64,000 bases of DNA. Origin: Bauldia sp. GTDB lineage: Bacteria; Pseudomonadota; Alphaproteobacteria; Rhizobiales; Kaistiaceae. The DNA lies in contig JANQRX010000003.1 in NCBI GenBank assembly GCA_028284325.1, forward strand, positions 434,001 through 498,000, in the 5' to 3' direction. Within the stretch, counting starts at the first letter, position 1. The number at the start of each line of letters is the position of its first letter. Below are positions 9,475-18,445 of this stretch, piece by piece. The position numbers and the translations under genes were made by a program. The notes under the pieces are model-generated. The model was not told the origin of the DNA. It ran no database searches and worked only from the letters and a program-made list of their open reading frames with translations.

Positions 9475-11394
9475 ATGACGGTCGAATTCCGCCTTGAGGC
9501 CAGCTACCTGCCCGACGACGGCGATGATCACGGCAGCATCGAACTGCGTTTGTTCAACCTGTCGGCCGCGCCGGTCTCCGGCTTCGTGCTCGCCTGGGCG
9601 GCCCTCACCCGCGCCGCGCGCGACGCCGAGATCGCCGGCGGCACGCTCCTGCGCCGCGTCGCCAACTTCCACGAAGCGGCGCCGCCCGACGGCTTCGAAC
9701 TGGCCCCCGGTGCGGCGTGGACCTTCACGGTGAGCGGCCTCACCCACACGCCGCGTCATCGCCTCGACGGACCCAAGTCCGCCTACCTGACCCTGGCCGA
9801 CGGCACCCGCCCGAAGGTCGCGGTCGGCGACATGCTGCTCGCCGGCGGCAATGACACCGGCGAGACCAAGACGGTGCCGGAAGGCCGGATCGAGGTGCCG
9901 CTGTCGGTGATCCCGTGGCCGGCCGAGGTGCGTGTCGAAGCCACCCACGAGACCGCACCGCCGATCGCCGCCGCACCGTCGTCCTCGACCGACGACCTCG
10001 GCGCCGTCGCCTGCATCGCCGGCCTGGCGCAGCGGCTCCATCCAGCGGCCGAGCCGCCCTTCGTGCTGGCGACGTCCGCGACGGCCGTGCCGCTGTCGAT
10101 CGCCACCGACGGCACGCTCGCCGCCGACGGGTACCGGCTCGATTTCGCGCCCGACGGCATCGCGCTGCGCGCCGGCGGTGCCGCCGGCCGCGACTACGGC
10201 CTGATCACGCTGGCCCAGATCCGCCACGGCGCCCTCACCGATCCGGCGCGCTTCGCCCTCCCGAGCCGCGGCACGATTACCGACGCACCGCGCTATGCTT
10301 GGCGCGGCTGCCATCTCGACGTCTCGCGCCATTTCCACTCGGCCGCGACGGTCACGCGCCTTCTCGACATCCTCGCCTGGAACAAGATGAACGCGTTCCA
10401 GTGGCACCTCACCGACGACGAGGGCTGGCGGTTGGAGATCGCCGCCCTGCCCGAACTCACCGAGATCGGCGCGTGGCGCGGTGCTGATCATACCCAGGTG
10501 CCGCAACTCGGCAGCGGTGCGGCCACCTATGGCGGCTTCTATGCGCGCGACGAGGTCCGCGCCATCGTCGCCCACGCCGCCGGTCTGCACATCGACGTGG
10601 TGCCGGAGATCGACATTCCCGGCCACTGCACCGCGGTCCTGCATGCCCTGCCGCATCTGCGCGATCCCAACGAGCCGGCGGACAGCTACCGCTCGATTCA
10701 AGGCTATCCCAACAACGCGCTCAACCCGGCGATCCCCGAGACCTACACCTTCCTTGAGACGGTGTTCGCCGAGGTCGCGGAGCTGTTCCCGAGCCCCTAC
10801 ATCCATATCGGCGGCGACGAGGTGGACGCGAGCTCGTGGCTCGCCTCCCCACTCGCCCGCGATCTGATGGCGCGCGAGAACCTCAAGGACGCGCCCGAAC
10901 TGCAGGCGTACTTCTCGCGCAAGGCGCAGGCCATCGTGCTCGGCCTCGGCAAGAAGTTCGCCGGCTGGGACGAGGTCGCCGATGGTGGCGGCGTTTCGCC
11001 CGACGACACGCTGCTGGTCGCCTGGCGCCAGCGCGAGAAGGTCGCCGAACTGGTGGCCGGCGGCTACGACGTGGTCGCCAGCCCCGGTCAGGCGTATTAC
11101 CTCGACATGGTGCAGGCCTCCGGCTGGTACGAACCGGCGACAAGCTGGGCCGGCGTGTCGACGCCGGAGGGCTGTTACGCCTACGACCCGGAAGCGGGGC
11201 TCGACCCCAACGCCGCCGGCAGGCTGGTCGGCGTCCAGGCCGGCATCTGGTCGGAGCACCTGATCTCGCGCCAGCTCATGAACCACATGATGTTCCCGCG
11301 CCTCGGCGCCATCGCCGAAGCCGGCTGGACCCCGGCAACGGGACGCGACTGGCTGCGCTTTGCCGCCCTGTCGCGGCTGATGCCGGAGCTGTAG
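9475..11394 (+). CDS. Beta-N-acetylhexosaminidase, GH20
   Basis: About 639 residues. AGGA at 9460-9463 sits well for ATG 9475; ATG 9466 is too close to it. The C-terminal half is a GH20 barrel: YAWRGCHLDVSRHF, WNKMNAFQWHLTDDEGWR, VPEIDIPGH, and the catalytic Asp-Glu pair in HIGGDEVD. The N-terminal ~220 residues form a beta-rich domain leading into a GH20b-like fold (YRLDFAPDGIALRAG). No signal peptide is visible, so the enzyme should act in the cytoplasm on imported GlcNAc-containing disaccharides or muropeptide sugars, consistent with the importer before it. Confidence 0.92.
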   Translation: MTVEFRLEASYLPDDGDDHGSIELRLFNLSAAPVSGFVLAWAALTRAARDAEIAGGTLLRRVANFHEAAPPDGFELAPGAAWTFTVSGLTHTPRHRLDGPKSAYLTLADGTRPKVAVGDMLLAGGNDTGETKTVPEGRIEVPLSVIPWPAEVRVEATHETAPPIAAAPSSSTDDLGAVACIAGLAQRLHPAAEPPFVLATSATAVPLSIATDGTLAADGYRLDFAPDGIALRAGGAAGRDYGLITLAQIRHGALTDPARFALPSRGTITDAPRYAWRGCHLDVSRHFHSAATVTRLLDILAWNKMNAFQWHLTDDEGWRLEIAALPELTEIGAWRGADHTQVPQLGSGAATYGGFYARDEVRAIVAHAAGLHIDVVPEIDIPGHCTAVLHALPHLRDPNEPADSYRSIQGYPNNALNPAIPETYTFLETVFAEVAELFPSPYIHIGGDEVDASSWLASPLARDLMARENLKDAPELQAYFSRKAQAIVLGLGKKFAGWDEVADGGGVSPDDTLLVAWRQREKVAELVAGGYDVVASPGQAYYLDMVQASGWYEPATSWAGVSTPEGCYAYDPEAGLDPNAAGRLVGVQAGIWSEHLISRQLMNHMMFPRLGAIAEAGWTPATGRDWLRFAALSRLMPEL

Positions 11395-11406
11395 GACGAA
11401 ATCGAC

Positions 11407-12846
11407 GTGGCCAGGCGGATCGCCATCGGCGGCATCCACACGGAGTGCAGCACCTATTCGCCGCTGGTGATGCAGCGCGAGGATTTCGCGGTGGCCCGCG
11501 GCGACGCGCTGCGCGAGGCGTTTGCGCCCGCCGCCGAGGCCGCCGGCATCGAACTCGTGCCCCTGTTTCACGCCAACGCGCTCCCCGGCGGCCCGGTCGC
11601 CCGCGAGGTCTACGACGCCTTCAAGGCCGAGTTCCTAACGGCACTGGCGGCGGCAGGTCCGCTCGACGGCGTCTGCCTGCTGATGCACGGCGCGGTCTTT
11701 GTGGAGGGCATGGACGACGCCGAGGCCGACTGGATCGCCGCCGTGCGCGACGCGGTCGGCGAGGATTGCATCATCGGTGCGGCCTACGACCTGCACGGCA
11801 ACGTGTCCCAGGCCATCGTCGACCAGCTCGACGCCTTCACCGCCTACCGCACCGCCCCCCATATCGACGTCCGCGAGACCCATCTCCGAGCCTTCCGCAT
11901 GGTCGCCAACGCCGTCGTCACCGGCGTCCGCCCGGGCATCGCATGGGCGCCGGTACCGGTGCTGATGCCCGGCGAACGTACCAGCACCGTCGACGAGCCG
12001 GCCCGCGCGCTCTATGCTCGGCTGCCGGAGGTCGATCGCCGCGAGGGGGTGCTCGATGCCAGCCTGCTTGTCGGCTACGTCTGGGCCGACGAGCCCCGCG
12101 GTACCGCATCCGCCGTCGTCACCGGCACCGACGCCGACGCGATGGCGACCGCCGCGAGCGATCTCGCCACCGCCTACTGGGACGAACGCGCCGCGTTCGA
12201 CTTCGGCGTCACCACCGGGCCGACCGAAGCGATGCTGGATCTTGCGGCCCGGTCCGACACCGGCCCGGTGATCCTGGCCGACAGCGGCGACAACCCCACC
12301 GGTGGCGGCGTCGGCGATCGCACCGACGTGCTGGCCGCCCTGCTGCGGCGCGACATCGACAACGTACTTGTGGCCGGCATCGCCGACCCGGCCGCGGCCG
12401 ACACCGCCGCAAAGGCTGGCGAGGGCGCGACGATCACGCTCGCCCTGGGAGGCGCCCTCGGCAGCGACTGTCCCCCGCTCGACCTGCAGGTCGAAGTGCA
12501 CCGGGTCGTGCCCGACGCCAACGGCCGCGGCCTGCAGGTGGTCGTGCGCACCGGCGGTGTGCGCATCGTCGTCACGGCGCGGCGTTGCCCGTTCCACAAT
12601 CTGGCCGACTTCGCCGCCCTCGGCGAGGAGGTCGGTGCACTACGCCTGCTGGTAGTGAAGTCCGGCTATCTGTCGCCGGCGCTGGCGCCGCTCGCCAACC
12701 CGGCGCTGATGGCGCTGAGCGACGGTGCGGTCAACCAGGACATCGCCGGCCTTGCCAACACACGGCGCCGGCACCCGAGCTATCCGTTCCAGACCGGGTT
12801 CGACTGGCAGCCCTCGCCCGCACTGTCGCGACGCTTTCCAGGTTGA
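11407..12846 (+). CDS. M81-family metallopeptidase (MlrC-like)
   Basis: A 479-residue protein starting GTG twelve bases after the hexosaminidase stop. It has the M81 marks GGIHTECSTYSP at the N-terminus, HGNVSQAIVDQ, YRTAPHIDVRETH and DSGDNPTGGG. MlrC is known for degrading linearised microcystin. Most homologues have unknown substrates and often sit with sugar or peptide importers. Beside murQ and GH20, a peptide or amide of peptidoglycan origin is a reasonable guess, no more. It ends the rightward operon and converges on the aldehyde dehydrogenase. Confidence 0.85.
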   Translation: MARRIAIGGIHTECSTYSPLVMQREDFAVARGDALREAFAPAAEAAGIELVPLFHANALPGGPVAREVYDAFKAEFLTALAAAGPLDGVCLLMHGAVFVEGMDDAEADWIAAVRDAVGEDCIIGAAYDLHGNVSQAIVDQLDAFTAYRTAPHIDVRETHLRAFRMVANAVVTGVRPGIAWAPVPVLMPGERTSTVDEPARALYARLPEVDRREGVLDASLLVGYVWADEPRGTASAVVTGTDADAMATAASDLATAYWDERAAFDFGVTTGPTEAMLDLAARSDTGPVILADSGDNPTGGGVGDRTDVLAALLRRDIDNVLVAGIADPAAADTAAKAGEGATITLALGGALGSDCPPLDLQVEVHRVVPDANGRGLQVVVRTGGVRIVVTARRCPFHNLADFAALGEEVGALRLLVVKSGYLSPALAPLANPALMALSDGAVNQDIAGLANTRRRHPSYPFQTGFDWQPSPALSRRFPG

Positions 12847-12873
12847 GGGGAACGACCCGCAACCACCTCTGCG

Positions 12874-14295
12874 TCAGACCCAGCCCGAGATCGCCTTGAC
12901 CTCCAGGAATTCGTGCATGCCCCAGGGCCCCTGCTCGCGGCCGTTGCCGGACTGCTTGTAGCCACCGAACGGCATGCCGCAATCGTAAGCGGCGCCGTTG
13001 AGCCAGATGGAACCGGCACGCAGGCGTCGCGCCACGCGTCTGGCATGCTCGAGATCGGCGCTCTGCACATAGCCGGCGAGCCCGTAGACGGTGTCGTTGG
13101 CTATCTCGATGGCCTGCTCCTCGTCCTCGTAGCCGAGGATCGCGAGCACGGGCCCGAAGATCTCTTCGCGGGCGATGGTCATGTCGTTGGTCACGTCGCC
13201 GAACACCGTCGGCCGGATGTAGAAGCCCCGGTTCAGACCCTCCGGCCGCCCGGGGCCGCCGGTGACGAGTGTCGCGCCTTCCGCGATTCCCGCCTGGATG
13301 AGGTCCTGGATGTGGTTGAACTGCTTCTCGTTGACGACCGGTCCCAGATCGACGTCGGTCATCGGATCGCCGACCGAAAACGCTTCGGCCGCCTCCTTGG
13401 CGACGGCCTTCGCCTCCTCCATCCGGTCGAACGGCACCAGCATGCGCGTCGGCGAGCGGCACGCCTGCCCGACATTGATGAAACAGGCGTCGACGCCCTG
13501 CTTGACGGCGGCGGCGACGTCGGCATCCGGCAGGATGATGTTGGGCGACTTGCCGCCAAGCTCCTGCGCGACGCGCTTCACCGTGTCGGCGGCAGCCTTG
13601 GCGACCGCGATGCCGGCCCGTGTCGAGCCAGTGAACGACACCATGTCGACGTCCGGGTGGCGCGAAAGCGCCGCACCCGCGTCGTGGCCGTAGCCGGTGA
13701 TGTGATTGTAGACGCCCGCCGGAAAGCCGGCCTCGTTGACGAGTTCAGCGAATCGGATGGCCGACAGCGGCGAGAACTCCGACGGCTTGGCAACCATCGT
13801 GCACCCAGCCGCCAACGCCGGGGCCGCCTTGATGACCAGTTGGTTCATCGGCCAGTTCCAGGGTGTGATCAGCGCACAGACGCCGATCGGCTCCTTGGCG
13901 ATCAGGGTGTCGCCGTGGAGCGTCTCAAGCTCCTCCTTCTCCAGCGTCTTGATCGCGACGTCGATGTGCTCCGTGCCCATCGCCGCCTGCGACTCCTTAG
14001 AGAATCCCAGCGCCGTTCCCATCTCCAGGGTCATCAGCTCTGCGATCTCGTCGTAGGCCGCGTTGTAGAGGTCGAGCAGGCGGCGCAGCAGCGCCAGGCG
14101 CTCGTCCTTCGACGTTGTCGCCCACGATGGAAAGGCGGCCTTGGCCGCGGCCACCGCGGCGTCGACATCCCCCTCGCTGGCCATCGGAATGTCGAAGGTC
14201 TTCTCTTCGTTGGCCGGGTTGATCAGATCGTGGGTGGCCGTGCCGGTCGGCGTAACCCAGCGTCCGCCGATGTAGAATTTGTCGATGTTCCTCAT
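12874..14295 (-). CDS. NAD(P)-dependent aldehyde dehydrogenase
   Basis: A 473-residue ALDH: PWNWPMNQ, substrate-channel GSTRAG, the general-base Glu in AQELGGKSPN, catalytic Cys in VGQACRSPTR, and EEIFGPVL near the C-terminus. A GGAGG-type site precedes the ATG. It is the last gene of a five-gene leftward operon (sulfatase, aldolase, kinase, SDR, ALDH). Following an aldolase, it probably oxidises the released aldehyde, such as lactaldehyde, glycolaldehyde or a sulfonated or sulfated analogue, to an acid. Confidence 0.93.
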   Translation of the reverse strand: MRNIDKFYIGGRWVTPTGTATHDLINPANEEKTFDIPMASEGDVDAAVAAAKAAFPSWATTSKDERLALLRRLLDLYNAAYDEIAELMTLEMGTALGFSKESQAAMGTEHIDVAIKTLEKEELETLHGDTLIAKEPIGVCALITPWNWPMNQLVIKAAPALAAGCTMVAKPSEFSPLSAIRFAELVNEAGFPAGVYNHITGYGHDAGAALSRHPDVDMVSFTGSTRAGIAVAKAAADTVKRVAQELGGKSPNIILPDADVAAAVKQGVDACFINVGQACRSPTRMLVPFDRMEEAKAVAKEAAEAFSVGDPMTDVDLGPVVNEKQFNHIQDLIQAGIAEGATLVTGGPGRPEGLNRGFYIRPTVFGDVTNDMTIAREEIFGPVLAILGYEDEEQAIEIANDTVYGLAGYVQSADLEHARRVARRLRAGSIWLNGAAYDCGMPFGGYKQSGNGREQGPWGMHEFLEVKAISGWV

Positions 14296-14324
14296 GGCCT
14301 CCTCCGAACCTGCGATCCGGCGCG

Positions 14325-15080
14325 TCAGTGGAAGTAGATTCCCCCGCAGACGTTGAGGGCCTGGCCGGTCACGAAGTCCGAGAGGTCGGACGCGAAGAAG
14401 ACCGTCGGGCCGACGACATCCACCGGGTCGCCGAGCCGCTTAAGGGACGCTACCGTCGACCAGTGGTCAATAGCCTCCTGCGAGCCGAGGTTCGTCTTGC
14501 CCATCTCGGTCAGGATGATGCCCGGGCAGATTGCGTTCACTGTGATCCCGTCCATACCGACCTCCTGCGCGTAGACGCGGGTGAGCGTGATGGCCGTCGC
14601 CTTGGTCGCCGCGTAGTGCCCCTGCGTCGGCGACCCCTGCCGGCCCGCGATCGAGGCGATGTTGATGATCCGGCCGGCCTTCCGTGCGCGCATCTGCGGC
14701 AGGATGGCATTGGTGCACAGCAGGATGCCCTTGCCGTTGACGTCGAAATGGGCGTCCCAGAGCTTCTCGTCGACCTCCTCCAGCGGCTTGGCGACGAGGA
14801 TGCCGGCATTGTTGACGAGAATGTCGATCCCGCCGGCCGCCTCGGTGACCGCCGCAAATATCTGCTCGATCCGCACTTTGGAGGTCACGTCGAGGTCGTG
14901 GTTGTAGCACGTTCTCCCGGCGGCCTCGATCTCGGCTTGCACCTTTGCGAGGGCGTCGGCCTCGCTCGCCAGATCGGTGATCGCCACATCGGCGCCCTGT
15001 TTCGCCAGCCCAACCGCGATCGCCGCGCCGATACCCCGCGAGGCGCCCGTCACCAGCGCCGTCTTGCCTTCCAGAATCAT
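14325..15080 (-). CDS. SDR-family oxidoreductase
   Basis: A 251-residue classical short-chain dehydrogenase. It has the cofactor loop TGASRGIG, NNAGIL, and YAATK with the catalytic Tyr and Lys, and ends GQALNVCGGIYFH. ATG 15080 gives the standard MILEGKTALVTG start. It lies between the kinase (five bases upstream) and the ALDH (29 bases downstream). It probably oxidises a sugar or reduces an aldehyde in the same catabolic route. Confidence 0.92.
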   Translation of the reverse strand: MILEGKTALVTGASRGIGAAIAVGLAKQGADVAITDLASEADALAKVQAEIEAAGRTCYNHDLDVTSKVRIEQIFAAVTEAAGGIDILVNNAGILVAKPLEEVDEKLWDAHFDVNGKGILLCTNAILPQMRARKAGRIINIASIAGRQGSPTQGHYAATKATAITLTRVYAQEVGMDGITVNAICPGIILTEMGKTNLGSQEAIDHWSTVASLKRLGDPVDVVGPTVFFASDLSDFVTGQALNVCGGIYFH

Positions 15081-15085
15081 GGTTC

Positions 15086-16039
15086 TTACCCCGTTGTCCT
15101 GAGCGGCCATGTCTCCATGGCCTCGACCGTGTCTTCGAACGAACGCAGCTCTCCCAGCGAACCCAGCCCCATCGCCACCTTGGCCGCGACCGCATTGGCA
15201 AACCGCGCGCTTGCGCGAATGTCCCAGCCCTTGGCGACGCCGACGATCATGCCGGCGGTGAAGCTGTCGCCGCAGCCGGTGGTATCGACGAGGTCGATCT
15301 GGTGCGCCGGCAGGTGGAACGCCTCCCCCTCCTCCGGGTCGACCCAAACGCCTTCGCTCTCCAGCGTCAGGACGGCATTCTTGACGCCCTTGTCCTTGAA
15401 CCATTTGGCAACGTCGGCGGGCTCGCTTCGTCCCGCCATCGCCGCCGCCTCGACGATCGAGGGCACGAAGTAGTCGATGTGGGGAAGCAGCGGCTCGACG
15501 ACCGCGAACGTTTCGGGGTTGGCCTGGATGAGGTCGAAGAACGTCGTCCGCCCACGCGCTTTGGCCGCTTTCATGAGCGCCCCCGACGGCGCCCCGTCGA
15601 GCGTCTTCAGGAGGCCGGTGCCGCCGAGATGGATGATCTTCGCGTCAAGAACACGGTCGTACATATCCTCGGTGACGTTCAGGGTATCGGAGCCACCGCG
15701 AACATAGAACCCGTGCCGCGCGCCGGCGGGCGTGATCGGCAGCAGGCTAGCGGCGGTCTGAACAACCTCGTCGACCTGCACCAGATCGGTGTTGACGCCG
15801 TAGCTCGCCATCTTCGACGACAGATAATCGCCCATATCGTCGCGGCCGACGCGCATCACGATCTGCGTGTCGAGGCCGAGCACCGAGCAATCGACTGCCG
15901 TCGCGCCGGCGGTGCCGGCAACGGTCATCTTGATTTCCTCGACAACGAAGGCGCCGCCCGGCGGCGGCAGCTTGTCGGCGTAGCGGCAAAGCACGTCGAG
16001 TATCACGAACCCGATGGCGGAAACGTCACGTGTCGGCAT
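15086..16039 (-). CDS. PfkB-family carbohydrate kinase
   Basis: About 317 residues of the ribokinase fold. Near the N-terminus is GGAFVVEEI followed by AGTAGATAVDC. The C-terminal PfkB signature reads DTTGCGDSFTAGM, with Cys replacing the usual Ala before the catalytic Asp region. The start at 16039 lies inside the end of the aldolase gene (14-base overlap). A kinase followed by an aldolase is the usual order of chemistry: phosphorylate a ketose, then split it. Sulfofructose kinases also belong to this family, but nothing here proves a sulfonated substrate. Confidence 0.9.
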   Translation of the reverse strand: MPTRDVSAIGFVILDVLCRYADKLPPPGGAFVVEEIKMTVAGTAGATAVDCSVLGLDTQIVMRVGRDDMGDYLSSKMASYGVNTDLVQVDEVVQTAASLLPITPAGARHGFYVRGGSDTLNVTEDMYDRVLDAKIIHLGGTGLLKTLDGAPSGALMKAAKARGRTTFFDLIQANPETFAVVEPLLPHIDYFVPSIVEAAAMAGRSEPADVAKWFKDKGVKNAVLTLESEGVWVDPEEGEAFHLPAHQIDLVDTTGCGDSFTAGMIVGVAKGWDIRASARFANAVAAKVAMGLGSLGELRSFEDTVEAMETWPLRTTG

Positions 16040-16772
16040 GGTGGATCGACTTCTCCTTCTTGTCGTCGGACAGGCCGTAACCGGCAATCTTGTCGGCGAC
16101 ATCCTGGATCTGTTGTTCGGTCAGAAGCGGTGGCTCACCGAGCTGAAGCGCTCCGTGATACTGGCGCGCCAGCGTCTCGAGCTCCCAGGCCAGCCAATAG
16201 GCCTGCCCGATCGAAGAACCGATGGCGATCATGCCGTGATGCTCCAGGAGGCAAGCCTGACGGTCCCGGAGTGCCGCAACCGCGACGTCGGATAGGTCCT
16301 GGCTACCGTAGATCGCATAGGGGGCAACACGAATGTTGGGGCCGCCGAACACCGCCAGCATGTAATGGATCGGAGGGATCTCCATGCCGTGGATGGACAG
16401 GATCGTGCAGTACGTCGGGTGGGCGTGAAGAACCGCCTCGGCGTCAGGGCGGGCCGCAAGGATGTCGCGATGGAAGCGCCACTCGCTCGAGGGCTCCCAC
16501 CGTCCGCGATGGCTACCGTCCATGTCCATGTAGACGATGTCGTGCGGGGTGAGGCTGTCGTAGGGTCTCGACGCCGGCGTCACGAGAAGCCCGTCACCGT
16601 GGCGGATGGAGATATTGCCGGACGTGCCCTGGTTGAGCCCGGAGCGGTTCATCGCGAGGCAATGCGCGATGATGGATTCGCGTTTCTTCAGTTCGGTGGC
16701 GTCAGAACCCACGAGCTCTCTGTTCCCCAGGCGATCCGCACGTTCGTCGCATGTCGCGAGGATCGCCGTCAT
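16026..16772 (-). CDS. Class II aldolase/adducin-family aldolase (fuculose-phosphate aldolase type)
   Basis: A 248-residue zinc aldolase. It has NQGTSGNIS (phosphate loop), catalytic Glu in PSSEWRFH, zinc ligands HAHPTYC, and a third His in EHHGMI. Members split ketose-1-phosphates into dihydroxyacetone phosphate and an aldehyde. Its ATG overlaps the sulfatase stop by four bases (ATGA). With the downstream kinase, SDR and ALDH it makes a short sugar-splitting pathway fed by desulfation. A decarboxylase of the same fold is a less likely alternative. Confidence 0.9.
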   Translation of the reverse strand: MTAILATCDERADRLGNRELVGSDATELKKRESIIAHCLAMNRSGLNQGTSGNISIRHGDGLLVTPASRPYDSLTPHDIVYMDMDGSHRGRWEPSSEWRFHRDILAARPDAEAVLHAHPTYCTILSIHGMEIPPIHYMLAVFGGPNIRVAPYAIYGSQDLSDVAVAALRDRQACLLEHHGMIAIGSSIGQAYWLAWELETLARQYHGALQLGEPPLLTEQQIQDVADKIAGYGLSDDKKEKSIHHADT

Positions 16773-18307
16773 GCCGCCTCGGCACCCTCCAAACCCAAAC
16801 GACGTAGCTGCTCCTCCGGGAACCCCTCCTCATCCAGGAGCGTGCGAAGCAGACGAAGCATGCGCTGCCTCGCCTCCGGTTCGCTGTCCCAGAGATTGGT
16901 CACCTGTCCCGGATCTTCCTTTCGGTGATAGAGGAAGTTCTCGTGGGTGCGCGGGTCGATCGTGATCGGGATCTTCCACAAAGGATAGGGGATCGTCGGA
17001 TCGAATTGCCGCTGGTCCACCGGCGCATCAGGCATCTCGCCGACCCGTCCGTCAACCGGATTGTCGACGATCAAAGGCCGGGTGATCATGGTCGAGTAGC
17101 TGAAGAGCGGTTCGCCTTCGACGGGCGACTTGAACAACGTCCACGCACCGTCGGTGACACAAATGCCCTGTCCGAACGTGCCGTAGAGGATAGCGTCCCG
17201 CGGCGTGCCGGTGTTCGCCAGGATCGGCAGGATGCTCCTCGAGTGGCGGTTGGCCGGTGGTGGCTCGCCCCCGGCCGCGTCGATGACCGAGGCGAAGATA
17301 TCGACCGTCTGCGTGAGCTTGCTCACATGATGGCCCGCCCCCTGATGCTCGGGATGCCAGACGATCATGGGGATGTTGGCGTGGCTGTCATAGTGGGGAT
17401 ACTGCTTGCCCAGGGTGCCGCGGTCGCCCAGGTCGTGGCCGTGGTCCGTGGTGAAGATCACCACGGTGTTGTCCCACAGGCCGAGACGGGTCAGCGTGGC
17501 CAGGAAGTGCCCGACCCAGGTGTCCACCATGGTCGTTTTTCCGTAGTACTGCGATTTCAGGTAGGCCAGTTCCTCCGGCGTCGTCTGCTCCATGAACTTC
17601 GCCAGGTCGTCGTACATCTGATACGGCGGCCAGATGTTGTAGTCGGCGGCGTCACCCTCGATGCCGTCGGTGTACATGGACGCGTACGGCTCGGGCACAT
17701 GGAATGGCTCGTGGACGTCGAAGTTCTCGACCTGGAGGAAAAACGGCCCGCGGTCGGCATAATCCTCAAGCCATTTCGCCGCGCCGGAGAAGGTCTTGGC
17801 CGGGAAGAAGTCCCGCTCGTCTTTGAAGTCCCGAACGTTCTCCCAGTACTGGTACATATGCTCCGCCGCCCGGAATTCCGTCGTCTTCTCGATCCAGGCC
17901 GGAACGCCGGTTGTGCCGCGGAGCTTGTGGAAATCGGACTCATGGCCGCGCACGAAGTTGGCCGACATGAAGCCCTGCACGTAGCCGTTCGCCGTCTCCT
18001 CCCAGTAGTGGTAATGGTCGGTGACGATTCCGGTGTTGTAGCCTAGCTTCTCCACCTCACGCGGCAGGCGGGGATCGAAAACTTCGAGCGGTCCCCACGG
18101 GCGCCACATGAACTCCTTGCGGCCGGCGAAGATCTCGCGGCGCGCGGGCATGCACGGCAGGCTCGCAATGAAGTGGTTGTCGAAAACGAACGATCGATTG
18201 GCGAACGCCTCGATGTTAGGGGTCCGGCAGACGGTCGTCGGGTTGTAGATCCGAAGCGCCTCCTTGTTGAGGCTGTCGACCAGAACCAGAACGATATTCA
18301 GCGCCAT
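16769..18307 (-). CDS. Type I sulfatase
   Basis: About 512 residues from ATG 18307. The formylglycine motif is C-M-P-A-R (Cys52). The N-terminal metal site is partly reduced: LVLVDSLN has a single Asp where many sulfatases have two. The second metal cluster TTDHGHDLGDRG is intact. No signal peptide is visible, so the enzyme should be cytoplasmic and act on an imported sulfate ester. It heads the leftward operon and diverges from a taurine/nitrate-type importer, which may bring in its substrate. A phosphonate hydrolase of the same superfamily is an alternative. Confidence 0.9.
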   Translation of the reverse strand: MALNIVLVLVDSLNKEALRIYNPTTVCRTPNIEAFANRSFVFDNHFIASLPCMPARREIFAGRKEFMWRPWGPLEVFDPRLPREVEKLGYNTGIVTDHYHYWEETANGYVQGFMSANFVRGHESDFHKLRGTTGVPAWIEKTTEFRAAEHMYQYWENVRDFKDERDFFPAKTFSGAAKWLEDYADRGPFFLQVENFDVHEPFHVPEPYASMYTDGIEGDAADYNIWPPYQMYDDLAKFMEQTTPEELAYLKSQYYGKTTMVDTWVGHFLATLTRLGLWDNTVVIFTTDHGHDLGDRGTLGKQYPHYDSHANIPMIVWHPEHQGAGHHVSKLTQTVDIFASVIDAAGGEPPPANRHSRSILPILANTGTPRDAILYGTFGQGICVTDGAWTLFKSPVEGEPLFSYSTMITRPLIVDNPVDGRVGEMPDAPVDQRQFDPTIPYPLWKIPITIDPRTHENFLYHRKEDPGQVTNLWDSEPEARQRMLRLLRTLLDEEGFPEEQLRRLGLEGAEAA

Positions 18308-18351
18308 CGCTGCCTCCACCGTCGTCCGCTGCGGGATTCGCTGCAACGGAC

Positions 18352-18406
18352 TTGACAAATAAATTACTATAGTCAAATTTGTATATATCAATTGGTCCAA
18401 AGACAA
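18352..18406 (+). promoter_or_regulatory. Promoter/operator with CAAATTTG palindrome (copy A)
   Basis: An AT-rich island in GC-rich DNA. TTGACA at 18352 is followed 22 bases later by a palindromic core CAAATTTG (18374-18381) flanked by TATAGT and TATATA, then by AAAGACAA. The same elements recur in the same order at 22346-22400, with the first 22-base distance identical. The site lies between the divergent sulfatase and binding-protein genes and could control both. I infer binding by one or more of the three paralogous GntR regulators downstream. Confidence 0.6.
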
Positions 18407-18445
18407 GCCCGGACTGGCGGTTTTTTGTTGGGAGAGGAGACGAAA

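Noticed and set aside
10836..12899. A 687-codon plus-strand frame overlapping the GH20 and M81 genes
   Set aside because: It is out of frame with both real genes, Arg-rich, and lacks any recognisable motif.
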